From: Whalleya microplaca
Taxonomy: Eukaryota; Ascomycota; Sordariomycetes; Xylariales; Xylariaceae
Direction of reading: 5' to 3'
Assembly (NCBI GenBank): GCA_022497155.1
Contig: MU385739.1
Coordinates: 1-64,000, forward strand
DNA length: 64,000 nucleotides
The notes below the pieces were generated by a model, which worked only from the letters and a program-made list of their open reading frames with translations, was not told the DNA's origin and did no database searches. Shown here one piece after another: positions 10,674 to 23,390 of this stretch (the first letter of the stretch is position 1; each line of letters starts with the position of its first letter). The position numbers and the translations under genes were made by a program.

Positions 10674-12422
10674 TCAAACCAAGCTACAACTATCCATGCA
10701 TCCAAATCCAGCCGCAACGCCACCCTCCTCACTCTGATCGCCCTTGGTACGCAGCAGGTAACCTACTTGCTCGTTGTGGGATATGATCTTCGTCTGCTGG
10801 TCCCATATGCAAGTCCCGTAGATTCCCAGCTCGCAGATGACTCCTCCATGCTCCAGTTTACCATTGCGCAGGATCGTGTTCTTCACCGGGGGTGGCGTTA
10901 TCAACTCCATGAGAATATACGACGGCCAGTGGGACTCCGGGATGGACTTCAAGAATGGCGGGATCGAAGACCGATAGATGTTATTGCCGCCACCTTCCCT
11001 CTGGGGCTTGAGGACATACGCCTTGCAGAGTTCCGGGTCAACGGCAATCTTGCGAGCTTTGAGACCTGCCTCGGTCTCATCGAGGGGGTAAATGTTGGTG
11101 AAGGTGCTGACTAAGTTAGATACGGAACTCGGGCCCTTGGTCAAGTAGCGCCCGAGGATGGAAGGGTTTGAGGGCGTTTCGGGCGTCGCTAGAACCTGCT
11201 GCACTTTCTTCATCCCGGCGACTTGTGTGAGAACGGTTGGGCATTTGATGGCTGCTGATCGCTCTAGGTGATACCGAGCTTCCCAGGCCGACTGCTCAGG
11301 GTAGTCGCCCGTGCTGTAGCCCGATCGCATATAAATGACAGCAACCTCGAAGGTGTGAGAGGGTAGCTGTGGTGGTTGATACAGCAGTTGACGGCCAGGG
11401 CCCTGGGCGATGCTGGTGTGCTTGAGGGTATCCGCAAACGGGAGTCGAAACACAGGAACTAGCGGGTCTTCGGATTTTTGGAGTTCGTATTCGAGATGAC
11501 GTTGGTCGAAGACATTTCGCTCGCCTCCTTGAACGAGGAAGATAACACACTTTTGTTGGCCGATTGAAGAAGATCCGTACTCGATAAATGCTTCCCGTAT
11601 ACCGGCAGCTAGCCCTGCAGCACTATCATTCTCGGGTAGATTCAAGATCCCCCGTTTTATCGCTTGCTCCAACAATGGATACTCCGTGGAAGCTAGATAC
11701 CTGGGAAGTACTTAATATTGAGCCGTTATAATGGGTGGGAGGTTACTCACTTGTGAAGTAAAGACGTCTGTGACGATAGACCCCCAAATGAGGATGCTAT
11801 TGTGTTGAACTCAACTTGTTTGATATGTGGTGCAGATCCGGGAGTATCTTGATGGATCATATAATCAGATCGGAAGAGCCCGAGGCTTTTGTGCTGTCGA
11901 TTGGTCAGCACCATGCTCGAGATGGCGACATATAAGGAATCCTTCTTACTTGGACATAACCCTCTTCCTTTACCCTAAGGTGGACTTTCCACAGTTCCGT
12001 TATGAAATCGTCACTATCGCCTATTCTTTGTCGTGTTAGTTTTTCATTCGATGCAGCATTAACTCTCTCTTCAATAAGAAGTTGGCCATTATGTTGGCCT
12101 TTGATCACCCCTGTTGATCTCCTCCAAGAACTTACTCCTTGACAACCCGGGCAAGAAACTCTTCATCTTGGCTGATGGACGCGTAGAGCTCATTGTAAGA
12201 CTTCTGGACTGCAACCCCTTGGTTGAAGCAGACCTGCGGAAACGGGCTCGGGAACAGAGTGACTGGGACGGCGGTGGCAAGAATGCCAGCAGGGTCTGCC
12301 TCAGCGGCAATAACCGCGGGCGGTGGACGAACAGTCAAGCCATGAGCAAGTGCCCAATCTTTGATGGCTTCAGTCAATCTTTCGCCCTCGGCAGGCGTGA
12401 GCTCGGGCGGGAAGCCAGACAT
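10674..12422 (-). CDS. GSH2: Glutathione synthetase (eukaryotic type)
   Basis: Four exons on the minus strand (12422-12136, 12025-11950, 11893-11751, 11700-10674) encode 510 aa. Introns 12135-12026, 11949-11894 and 11750-11701 all have GT(A/G)AG donors; the first two show CTAAC/CTGAC branch sites. The enzyme ligates gamma-glutamylcysteine and glycine using ATP, the second step of glutathione synthesis in the cytosol. Family signatures read in order: N-terminal ELTPAEGERLTEAIKDWALAHG; ASVTLFPSPFP-like PVTLFPSPFP; LFRSDYM; QVEFNTIASSFGGL; the glycine-rich ATP loop KPQREGGGNNIY; and the terminal GGVAAGFGCMDS, which normally closes the substrate site. Length matches fungal orthologues. It is divergent from the SNF2 gene with a 1.8 kb shared upstream region. 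Confidence 0.96.
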
Positions 12423-13756
12423 GTCTTAGGTAGTAGGTCTGGATGATGACTTGAAATCTGGGGAACCAAGACAACAAGGCCGAGCTCAGAATCAAACCGC
12501 TTCTTTAAATAGACGTGTCTTGTTTGCTCCCAGAATTGACGTCTTCTGTGCTTCTGATTAGCCTTAAAACTTCGATACTCAGGTCAGGTATAGTTCACCT
12601 GGGCAGTGATACTGTAGCTAAGTAGCCATGTACCTACATATATACTCACTTACAGAGGTAGATGAAGAGAGAGGAGGGATTATATTCCTGCCAATTGGCC
12701 TCTGTACCGTAAGGATTTATGGTTCTACATGGAGGACCTCAATTTAGAGAAAATCCATTCGGTAAATCAAACCAAAGTCATCGTATAAATTTATAAGCCA
12801 ATGTGAAAATACCTAGATCTTTTGAGGGGTCATCTAGGAACAGAATGTACTAAAAATGTACTAATTAATGTACAGGATACGCAATATGCCATGTAGCCCC
12901 GCCCCCACTTTGCACATTATCTAAGCCTCGCAGATTGGAACCCATCACGTGGCTGCTACCCAGGCTACCTAGGTAATTCTGCTGATCTTGGGAGATCGAC
13001 TTTGTGACGCGACGGCCGCTAAAGTGGGACATGTTTAGGCGCGTGAAACCAACAGCAGAAATCCAACGGCGCAGCTGCAGCGACAGTATTGCCACTACCT
13101 CGTCCATGTTCACGCACTGGAACCTGCCTCCCTCCAACACATAGACAGACATTCTACATTCTCTTGACATCCTGAGTATACATACCTTCTTGTATTGCTT
13201 TCTGGAATTGTATCAATTGTTGTTGAGAGCTGCCTGCTTTCTGAGATACATACATAACTGTCGACCCCGAGATACATACCTGGTACTCCGTACGGTTTAC
13301 TTTCGGACGAATAGTGGTGGCACCACTGGAACCATCTGTCATTACCCTTCGAGTACGAGCTACGATCTGAATCAAATATTCGATAGAAATGATGCTTCCT
13401 CCTGCGCTACTTCCTAGGAATCCGACAAAAACTTGAAGCCTACACTTTCCAGCATTGTTCGATTACCTTCGGCGAATCTGCGTATCTTCCTATGCCAAGG
13501 CGTCGAAGCCAGCCGTCAACGTCCACCAATTCATCACCCAAGCAGCGAAGGTTGTTGAAGGGCAACAATAAACAACAACAACAACAAATCGCAAGATTTT
13601 CCATCATTACAGTTCATTTCTTCACATACTGCCTCCTGCAGACCTGTCGCCTCTTAGCAAACAGGGAGTTGGCGTTTTTTGCACTTACATACGTTTGCGA
13701 TCGCATACCCCTCAAAACACAGATAAGGTTAGCCCAGCTGCCTTGCGCGAACACTC

Positions 13757-13783
13757 GACACCTGACACCTGACACCTGACACC
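13757..13783. repeat. GACACCT heptanucleotide tandem repeat
   Basis: Nearly four copies of GACACCT in a row, about 100 nt before the probable 5'-UTR intron of the SNF2 gene. Confidence 0.8.
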
Positions 13784-13860
13784 CGTACTTGGAAAAACCT
13801 ACAACGCGACATCCAAGTATAATTCACCTTGTTCTCTCTATCTCGCCGCCTTTTTTTCTG

Positions 13861-14209
13861 GTAAGTTTGCGCTCTACGATTTACTGTTCCTGCTACATGG
13901 TCTGGTGCGCAGCTTCCTATCCCTAGTCTGGAGACAAGTAAAAGGTACCTACCTACCTATCTAACCGGTAGGTATTAGGATGCTTCGCTGGATGTGCATG
14001 CACTTAACCAAACTCGATTTTTGGACCACCTACTTCCTAAGGTTGTTGACAAGCTGCATACCTGTTTTGTCAATCTGAACTGGATTTGGTGCTGCCATGA
14101 AACTTATGAAACCCCTCCTCAGTCGCCGTCCACCTCGTCCTAGCCCTTACCAGTTGCCGTTCATCTCGTTTCAGTTTTACAAACCATCTTACTAATAACA
14201 CCCTTGTAG
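13861..14209 (+). other. Probable 5'-UTR intron of the SNF2-family gene
   Basis: GTAAGT at 13861 follows a pyrimidine-rich TTTTTTTCTG. A strong branch site, TTACTAATAAC, precedes the acceptor CCCTTGTAG at 14209, 53 nt before the start codon. The 349-nt span has no coding content. Inferred from splice signals alone. Confidence 0.55.
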
Positions 14210-14262
14210 AATGTGACAAGCCAGCTGCCAACGAGTTCAATGAAGTAGGCCAGCTGACCACT

Positions 14263-17200
14263 ATGGATGACCCCTGGGACTGGGACGTTGATCGGGTCGT
14301 GCAAGAATTCTGCTCGGCAAACCGATCATGGGATCCTCCCTCGCTTCCCCTGAAGCTCCCGCCCCCTGAGCAACTTGAAGCCTCCCTACGGGAACAGGAA
14401 GTCGACGGTCACACGCTTCTGACGTATGACCACACAGAGCTGTTTAGTGAACTTGGCATCAAGATTCTAAAGCACAAGGCCACATTCAAACACGCCATTG
14501 GCTCATTCTGCTCCCGCAGCAAACAGTTCAGACTACACCAAAAACGCCAGTTTTCTGATATCGAAGCCGATATCGAGCCCGATACAGACGCAAGAGAGCC
14601 TGGCGAAGATAACAGAAAGCAGAAACTCCTACACGAACTTGCTTCTTTCAACGCAAAAATTATAGACGGCAATTCTCATGCCAAAGACGAGCCTACCTCG
14701 AAATCCCTTGAATTGAAGAGGTCTGATGAGGACAATAGAAGAGATAAGCTGGCGGATCAGCTTGCGTTGTTGGATCGAAAAAGTGCCCGGAAACACGGTC
14801 TAGATGGGCATGCAAATGTCTCGACTTTAAACCAAGCAGAAGACCTTGCCCTGACGCGCGAGCCTCCTACATCAGAAGAGTCTGTCCGTAAGAAGCCACG
14901 GATTGTTCCTATGGCAATTTCCACTGATGTCGGATCTCGTGTGCTGCGCAATATTCCAACTGAGGCAGACGTGGTCTCAAAACAGGAATCCGGGCCTACA
15001 AATCTGACTGCAGATAGTGATGATGAGATCGACTTGGCTCGGGCTTACCTGGGAAAGGAGGCTATTACTAGAGTTGACTTTATTGAAGATCTCTATTTCG
15101 CGAAGACGGCAGAACCTTTGCAACAAGAAAATCGAGAAATCAATTTCTTCCATGACAACCAACTCTACTCCGGGCGCACTCTACAGGTGAATCGGTTCTG
15201 GAAGCGTCGCTTGTTACGAAATAAAGAGCCTCGACAGGGCCGGATGTATAAATCTGACGTGGTCCCTGGAGCTAACGACCCGGAACACGACGACATTCTG
15301 CCATTGCTGGGAGATTCGGACTCAGATGTGGAGTATGATTCGGAGACGTGGGATGCAATGGCGGCCGAGAAAAAAGAGCAGCAAAAGGCGGACACTCAGA
15401 GCAGTCTGAACTCCGATGACGTTAATGAAGTGCTTGACGAAGCTATCCAGGGATTTGTCTCTGAATGGAAAGAACGTAAGCTCCCAAAGCTTGCCCGCCA
15501 AGCCTATCGTGAATGGAGGGACGCTCGAAAATTCGGCTTGAAGAGATCGATGGACAAGTACCGAAGGGACCTTCATGAATCCGAATCTAGCATTGCCAGT
15601 TGCCGTAACGGCTTCCATGACAACTCGTGGCGTACCAAGTCTGAGTTGAAGAAATCGACACTTTCACTGCAACAGAGTGTCGTAAACAGGGAACACTTTT
15701 CATGGATGCTTAGCGTCATTTCTTCTCCAACAGAGCCTGATAAACTGCCTTCCATGCCCCGGAACTATACTAGAAAGCCCAAGGCCGCTAAACCTAAAGC
15801 TGAAGACGACGAAGAAATCCTGACAAGCGAATCTGAAGGCGAGCTTGACGATTTTGTCATTGATGATGAACCCCTAGCGTCTAGCGCGCTTTCTGAAGGG
15901 TCACCCATGGATGTAGTCGAGGATGCAAGGCCGCCGGAAATACAACAGTCTACCAGCGCTCAGCGGCCGGAGGTGCAGGGACAGCCTGGCAATGAGAAGG
16001 ATCAGGCCGAGGCATCTGCTGGCTTTAACCAAGCGGATATGATGGATTATCAACAGGCCATTGATGATACCCATCACTTTAGAACGCCAACTAAACCTCG
16101 AACAACGGATGTCGTAGACTTGGTTTCCCCTGAAAAGCTTACTTCATCTCTTGACAACGGAATAAGTAGCAAGACATCAACGCCACGAACAGAAAAGAAG
16201 TACAAGGGGGAGAAGCATTCATCGCCACTCATCATGAACATTGATGATCTGGAACCAGCGGAGCAGATGGTGGCCAAGGAGTTGGAAAAATTAGACCAAG
16301 GTTTCCTGACTTTGATCTTCATGCTCTCTACAGAAACAGCACCGAAGGAAATCTGGTTAGATCTCGTACTTGTTGCCTTGGACCAGGATGAGTTTCCCAC
16401 ACCACCCTTCGTGAGTGGCAAGAAGAGGGATATACTTGCTGCATATACACTGGTTCGCCTGTTTGAAATGTACAAGGACAGCTGCTTCTACTCACTTCGT
16501 CGTTATAAGAAACTAGACTTTGAGGGTAAAAGGAGGATTCGAAGCCTGATAACTGATGAACACCCAGACGAATTTGACGCTTTCATACGATTTCTCCGTC
16601 GGCTGTCTGATCGCTTTGAGTGGAAGAGGCCGAGAATCAGCAAGAAGGAAGAGCAGCCATCAAAGGTGGAAGAGAAGAAGAAAGCGAAGAAGGAAGATGT
16701 GGACACGACTGCTTCAAGGGCCTCTAACTCTGGGGAAGTAAGCGATATAAATAGTGATGATAAAAAATCCCCTGCAAAGCGTGGACGTCGCAAGATCGTT
16801 CGCAACCGAGAGGCAGCAAATCTCAGAGAAAGCGACCGAGCGAGAATAGCAGAGCAGAACTACCGACGGCGGAATTTGCGAGCAAGACTACAAGAGCTTG
16901 AGGCCTCGGGCGCACTGCCTCACGACAGTCAGAACAGAAAGATCATCAATGAAAGTAAGACAGACGACCAAGGTTTCATCTACATTCATGATGAGATCGC
17001 ACCGCGCATCAAGGAGCACCAAGTAGCAGGGGTCAGATTCATGTGGAATCAGGTTGTGGACTCTGAGATGAAGCAAGGCTGTCTGTTGGCTCATACCATG
17101 GGCCTAGGAAAGACCATGCAAATCATCACACTCCTGGTGGCTATCGCCCAAGCTGCAGACTCTGACGACCCAACAGTCTCGTCGCAAATTCCTCGGGAGC

Positions 17201-19854
17201 TGAAAGAATCCGGAACCCTTGTACTTTGCCCTCCCACTCTCGTCAACAACTGGATGGATGAGCTGCTTTACTGGGCACCAGAAGGACATAGGCTCGGAGA
17301 GTTCTTCAAAATTGACGGAGCCAACCCTCAAGATCAGCGCGAGGAGCTTATCTATGCGTGGAATGACCGAGGTGGCGTGCTTATCATAGGTTACAATCTA
17401 TTTAAGCAACTTTTCGACAATGAGGAACTTCGCGAAATCTTAACCCAGCGTCCGAACATCGTGGTGGCAGATGAGGCGCACATGCTCAAGAATCCGAAAT
17501 CTCAATTGCACATAGCGACTGCAGACTTCAGGACTCAAAGCCGAATCGCGTTGACCGGCTCTCCACTTGCGAACAACGTCGAGGAATACCATGCGATGAT
17601 CAATTGGGTCGCTCCTAATTACCTGTCCGATCTTCGCGAGTTTCGTGCAGAATATGCCCGACCGATCAAGGAAGGGCTATCACTAGACAGTACCAACTAC
17701 CAGCGCAGGAAGGCCTTGACGAGACTACGGGTGCTCAAGGAGGAGGTCGCGCCCAAGGTAGACCGGACAACAATAGCGGTTCTCAAGCATGACATTCCTA
17801 CTAAGCAAGAATTTGTGCTCACTGTCCCGCTCACTGATGTACAGTGGACGGCTTACGAACTTTACATCGGCCACCAAGAGAACGCTACATCTGCGCGTAC
17901 ATTTTCTTCTGTCGATGCACTGGGCCTACTTTGTGCGCATCCTGAAGTCTTTAAGGCAAGACTGGACGCCCAGAGAACTGGGAAGGGCAAACAGAGGCCG
18001 GGTGAGACGGCGAATGTTACTCTCCCTCAGAAACTTGTGAGTGACGAGATGGCCCTCTTGCGTAAGACGAAAGACTTGAACGACTTCTCTCACTCCTGGA
18101 AAATTCCGATCCTCATCGCGATCCTTGACGAATGTAGACGGTTAGGTGACGCAGTTCTCCTCTTCTCTCATTCTATTGGGACACTCGACTATCTTGAGCA
18201 AGTGCTTCGTAAGCAGAGGCGTTCCTTCGAGCGACTAGATGGGTCAACCAATATGGACAAGCGACAGAGCATGGTCAAGGAGTTTAACAAGAACCAAGTA
18301 GACGTATTCCTAATTTCTACTACGGCCGGTGGTCTCGGGCTCAACATTGTTGGAGCCAACCGGGTCATCATTTTCGATACACGCTTCAATCCCCAGAACG
18401 AACAGCAGGCAGTTGGACGAGCGTATCGCATTGGACAGAAGAAACCGGTCTTTGTTTATCGCTTCGTTTGCGGCGGCACCTTCGAAGAGAAGATGCTCAA
18501 TCAGTCCGTTTTCAAGATGCAACTGGCTTCCCGAGTTGTCGATAGAAAGAATCCAATTCCTAAGGCTCAACGTTTCGGGGAGGGGTTTGAAATGCCTACC
18601 ATTCCTGAGCAGAAGGATATCGATGAGCACATTGGCAAAGACAAAGTTCTTGATAAGGTTATCGAACAGCATAGATCAGGTATTAGATCCATCACGATGA
18701 TGGATACCTTCGAAGAAGAGGAGCTCGAGGATGCTGGCTTGACGGAGGAGGACCGCGCGGAAGCCGAATCACTAATATCTCTGAACCTGGCTCGCAGGTT
18801 GGGCCGACCTGTAGTACCTCCTTCGCCCATCGTTACTAACGGAACGATCTACGAGATTGCCAATGGGACAGATGGACCCGCTCCTCAGGTATCTGTCGGA
18901 AGCCAGGGGATTGTGAACGGGAGACAGGCCGTCCATGATCCTCAGCGTAATTTGAACGCGCCAGCTCATACAGAGAGGCCTGCACCTACGCGAGTTATAA
19001 CTGACAATCCCAGCAATCACGTTCCCCAGCCGCATGTTCCGTTAGAGCCAGTGCAAGTACAAGGCACTACGACACATGTCGGATCATCGACTGGTTCCCC
19101 AAATCGTATATTAGCTAGCATTGACTCCATTTGGGAAAGTAAGCCGGTTTTTAAGGGAGAGCTTATGCGCTCATTCACAAATGGGAGCCACCCTATTCCT
19201 CAGGAGGACAGGCGAAACGCCGCCATAAGTGTCACGGCAGCAATCTTCACTCGGCATGCTCAGGATACACAGACACCGCCTAAACTTCAAGCCTCGACAA
19301 AATGGGCTGTTCTGAACGCAGCCTCTTCTCCACGTTTCATTGAGGCTGTTTGCATCGGACTGATTGCCCCTGACCAACTTGCGGGAATGGACCCTAAACA
19401 AATCACTGACAAACGCATGGCCTGGGACCAAATGCTAGATGACGAATGGGAGAGTGAGAAGATGAACGCAAGTCCTCATCAGGCAGAGGCTGACCCTGAA
19501 GTATGAACCCGTTTACGCCAATCAATTTACTATGAACTTCGACTGACAAATTTTTCGTTTTCACTACAGCACCTTCACAGCGCTCTACACAAGATGTCGT
19601 CCACTACTAGGAATGAGGAAGACAGAGTCGGGGAGCAGAAACCACACCGTGTTGACGACCAGAGGGCATTGGAAGCTGTCCTGGAACGTAGGAGAGCCAA
19701 ACAGTCTTCTAATGGCCGGCTGCCCTCATGGGCCAAGAATGCGGTGGTGTCTAAGTCCGGGCGAATAGCACCACCGCCGCCTTCAGCTACTTCTTCGGCC
19801 CTTCCTCCATCGTCGCCTCCTTCACGTCCTTTACCCAGAAATCCCTTCAAGTAA
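14263..19854 (+). CDS. SNF2-family DNA-dependent ATPase, ATRX/Rad54-like
   Basis: One long exon (14263-19500), an intron (19501-19569, GTATGA...CTGAC...ACAG, phase 0) and a final exon (19570-19854) give 1840 aa. Residues ~1-90 resemble a SAM-like helical domain. Residues ~100-830 are acidic and disordered with many DDE clusters; a basic, helical linker (RNREAANLRESDRAR) follows near 850. The SNF2 motor starts near 909. Walker A MGLGKT is at 946-951 and the Walker B box DEAH at 1070-1073. Helicase-C ends with QAVGRAYRIGQKKP near 1383. HTMGLGKT and the DTRFNPQNEQQAVGRAYRIGQ block resemble ATRX/ARIP4-type remodelers more than Snf2, Iswi or Chd. Such motors translocate on DNA to remodel nucleosomes. 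It is convergent with ARP8. The subfamily call rests on motif resemblance only. Confidence 0.92.
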
Positions 19855-20883
19855 GCCTCGGCGGCGACTTACATTGACGGATTTGCGTATGTTCATTTCG
19901 GATTCATTTGGTGGTTTCATTACATCTGGTATGAACGGCGTCTACGGTGGTTTCCTTCTCGTTGCATTGATCATAAGATACCCCGAAAACGCCGAAAGGT
20001 TTCTGCGTTTTGCATGGCTTCGGGTGAAGCATTGTCGGTTTTGAGAGAAACGGAGAGGCGAAGATTCCTGAGGGCTAGACCGACTGGCTGGCGTTGAGGA
20101 ATCGTGTATGTTTTAGAGAGCTCTCGGTATGAGAGGGGCGAGCTTGAGATATCACGCTGCTTCTGACGGGAATCTCGAGGTAAGAGATTTAGAGGATAGC
20201 TCAGGCTTTGACTGTGTTGTAGAGTAGACAGAGGATCTAGACTCGAGGAGGAAGATATCCCGGATGTCAGGGTCTAGACCTCATGAATGGTTTGATACTG
20301 AATTGACAGACACTTTGCACTATGCGTTCCTGACTGTGGCTGGCCATGATCAACCTTGAAGATGTGATGGTTCATGTCAACGCCAGTGCAGACAGCTCCT
20401 TAGATCCAATAGGCTGATGAATAACATTTCTCACTTTTCCGGATTTCTAGAACTCGAGAAACCCAGACTCTAAGCACGGGAAGGTATGAAGTGGTCAAAT
20501 TAAAATGAAATCAAAGCAACTCGAACGAGACGTTTTGTCCTCCATATAGGTAGGAGTTTCTATCTTTTGCCCCGATGCCTCCAACGCCACAACGGCCCCG
20601 AATCATTTCCAGTAGTGGTTTCATTACCTTCGCTTGGGTGTCTGCAGTAGCTAATCAATAGTAGTAGGAATTCCAGTGCTTGCGGCTCATACATCCCCTT
20701 TCTGCCTGTCTTCCTGTCTGTCTTTGCATCTCTCCTCTCCTTTCTTTCTCCCATATGGCTCAAACGGACTGACCCGACGGCACGCACGCACTCGCCAGTA
20801 AAGCAAACACGCACCCCCTCCCTCCCTCTCTCCCCCCCTCTCTATCCCGGTCCCAGTAATTCTCAGCCACCTCCGCCGCCGCC
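19855..20883. other. Convergent gap between the SNF2 gene and ARP8
   Basis: About 1 kb of 3'-flanking sequence for two convergent genes. A pyrimidine-rich stretch (about 20690-20860, CCCTCCCTC...) lies just past the ARP8 stop. No gene seen. Confidence 0.5.
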
Positions 20884-23312
20884 TCACCAAGCCCAAAGGA
20901 CCTTATGATGCAGCACCCTAGCGCCCAGCCTCTCGAACTCGAACGGGGTAATCCAACTATCATTAGCAGGCAGCTTGGCAAACACGCTGGCGCCCTTCCA
21001 CACGACGACCTGCTCGTCCATGTCGCGCGCGGAGCGGGAGACCAAGATCCGCTCGCTGAGGTCCGGGCGCCGCGCCCGCAGCCGCTCCTCGAGCGTCGGC
21101 GCGAACCCGGGCGTCTTGCACCCGCCGCCGACGACCATGATGCTGCCCAGGTAGTCGCGCAGCTTCTTGTCGTCGCCGCGCGCGGCGTTCTGGATGCTCG
21201 TCAGGATCGCGATGTCGAGCGGGGCGCTGGGCAGGACGGAGTCCCGCTCCGTGGCTAGCTTCTTCGCCGTGCGCGCCGCTGCGTCGACGAACATGCCCGC
21301 GGGGGGCAGGGTGGGTTGTGGTTGGATTGAGGATTGGGATGCCGCGGGTGGGGGTGGGGGAGGAGAGCCGCCGTTGGCGGTGCGCGGGGCGGGACTCCCG
21401 CTTGCGGTTACCGTGCCGGTGGTGGTGGCGCCGCCGTTCGCGGAGAAGTGGAAGGCGGGCGGCACGGGCGTGGACGTGCCCTCGGGCGCGGGCGAGGCGG
21501 CGGCGGAGCCGAGCGGCGTGGTGCCGTTGAAGTCGCTGCGCGAGAGGAGGTTGAAGGGCTGGCCCTTCTCCTTGCTGGGGGTGGCGAGGGGGTCGGAGGC
21601 ACCGGGCAAGACGCCGTTGGCGCTGGAGCTGCTGATGGAGGGCTTGATGAGCGCGAGGATGGCGGTCTGGGCTTGGGATGACGGGTCGTCGGGCATGTCG
21701 ACGTCGTAGGCGTTGTACGAGCGGTCGATCAGCTTCCGGCGCCCGCGCAGCTTGGCCCCGTTGTCGAAGATGGAGGGGTCGTAGACGCCCATGGGCGCCA
21801 GGATGACCTCGTCGTAGGTCTTGAACTGGTACTTGTAGGTGGGCTGGTTGGGGGCGCGCAGGTGGAACTGGTAGAGCTGCACGGAGATCTCGGCCTGCGA
21901 CATGGTGCAGTGCTTCATCTTCAGCTCCTCGGCCAGCAGGAAGTCGTAGCGCCGCCGCAGGTTGATCTCCTGGTATGGGAAGTTGTCGAACAGCATCATC
22001 TTGATGAAGGTCTCGGTCACGTCGAAGCCGCCGTACTTGAGGTTGATGCGCGACTCGTCGACGCACAGCCCGTCTTCTACGCAGGCGATCGAGGTCTTCT
22101 GCGCCCCCACGTCGACGACGCAGGCTTGCGTGTAGCCGGCGCCGAATGTGGCTGCCATACTCTCCTGGATAAAGCATATCCGGTTGAACTCGAACCAAGT
22201 CATACAGGACTTGAGGACTTGCTCTACGTATCGCTTGTCGTATAGATCGGGTATGACGAACACACAGCTATAATTCTTCCATGCACTATTCCGAGTCAAT
22301 CCAAGCTCCTGCCTGATAGCTTTGTCTAATAGAGTCTCGAAGTCGTCATATAGATGCTCAGCAGTCAAGTACTCGTCCTCATTGACCCAGCCGTTTTGTA
22401 TCGGCCACCATAACTTGAACTTGGGGTTGGAGTCGTCGGGAACACGCAGCGCGGCTTGGCCAATGAAGCACGATGCCGCCGAGTCGGGGTCGTCCAGGCT
22501 CTTGATGTCGGTCCACTCGATTTGCAAGGGGTCGTTATGCAATGGGATTTCTTCTGGATCCGTCCGCCTGTTGTAGTTGATGACCAGCTCTTTCGAGTTG
22601 GGCAAGACTTTGCGCTTGTTAGCGCGCATATCCACCTTCAGCTCGTTACACATCTTCTGGTATTTCTTCGACCACTCCTCGCCGTACTGCTGCTCTTGGG
22701 TCTTGGCCTCGAACTGACGGCGGGGGCGGGCCTCGTACATCTCGGACTCGGTCTGGGGGAACTTGGTGGCGATGGTCATCGGTATGGTCTTGGGCAGCGC
22801 GTCGCTGGCGAAGCCTATGCGGAGATTCTGGCTCCCCGGATGTATGACGATCACCTTGGAGGGATCCAGGCCCTCGTTAACAGCCGGGGCACCATCCTCG
22901 GGCTGGATATCGGCGACGGGCAGTGGCACTTCGGCGTGGCCGTTGCGCGCAAGGGCTCGATCGCGGTCTTTAGCGGACTGAACCAGCTTCTCCCTATTCG
23001 CCTCGGCTTGTAGTCGAAGTGCTAGGATCTGGTCATCCCGCTTCATATAATCCCTGTATGATCATAAGATATCAGCACTGTGGTTTCGAGGCTGCGGCGA
23101 GATGTTTGCGCATACGTATAGTAATTCTTCTGGTTGATCGGCGAGACGTCCGCCCAGCTTGAAAGTTTCATGCCATTGTCGGTCCGTTCAAGTCCTTTCG
23201 GTTACAGTATATGTCAGTTCAAGTGATCGCATATTTTAGGGTCAATGGCTTATATAAATATATATGACTAACCTTCCCGCAGGAGGACCTTTTCGCTGAC
23301 TTTACCAACCAT
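20884..23312 (-). CDS. ARP8: Actin-related protein 8 (INO80 chromatin-remodelling complex)
   Basis: Three exons (23312-23273, 23194-23116, 23053-20884) encode 762 aa. Introns are 23272-23195 (GTTAGT...AAAG) and 23115-23054 (GTATGC...ACAG). The start reads MVGKVSEKVLLREG. Arp8 hallmarks are visible: the NYYTDYMKRDDQIL block near residues 36-48, then the actin fold from VIVIHPGSQNLRIGFASD, the long insert WSKKYQKMCNELKVDMRANKRKVLPNSKELV, VIPDLYDKRYVEQVL, and FGAGYTQACVVDVGAQKTSIACVEDG. A ~130-residue Ser/Pro/Gly-rich insertion separates the two C-terminal actin blocks, and the protein ends with the usual VWKGASVFAKL...W...PFEFERLGARVL. Arp8 binds nucleosomes and helps couple INO80 ATPase activity to sliding. 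The 5' UTR region has a CTG/AGC repeat. Confidence 0.95.
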
Positions 23313-23359
23313 GATAGGCTCTCATACGGACGATGGTGTTGCTACTGATGGTGTTGGGA

Positions 23360-23390
<31 letters not shown>

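Larger units (their letters stand above)
12423..14262. promoter_or_regulatory. Shared upstream region of GSH2 and the SNF2 gene
   Basis: A divergent intergenic region of 1.84 kb. It includes a probable 5'-UTR intron of the plus-strand gene, a CAA repeat (about 13567-13589) and a 7-nt GACACCT tandem repeat (13757-13783). No coding exon with conserved content was found. Confidence 0.5.

Noticed and set aside
20963..22198. 411-codon minus-strand frame rich in Arg/His/Ala inside ARP8
   Set aside because: Shadow frame of the GC-rich ARP8 exon; composition is typical of off-frame translation, and the Arp8 frame is conserved throughout.
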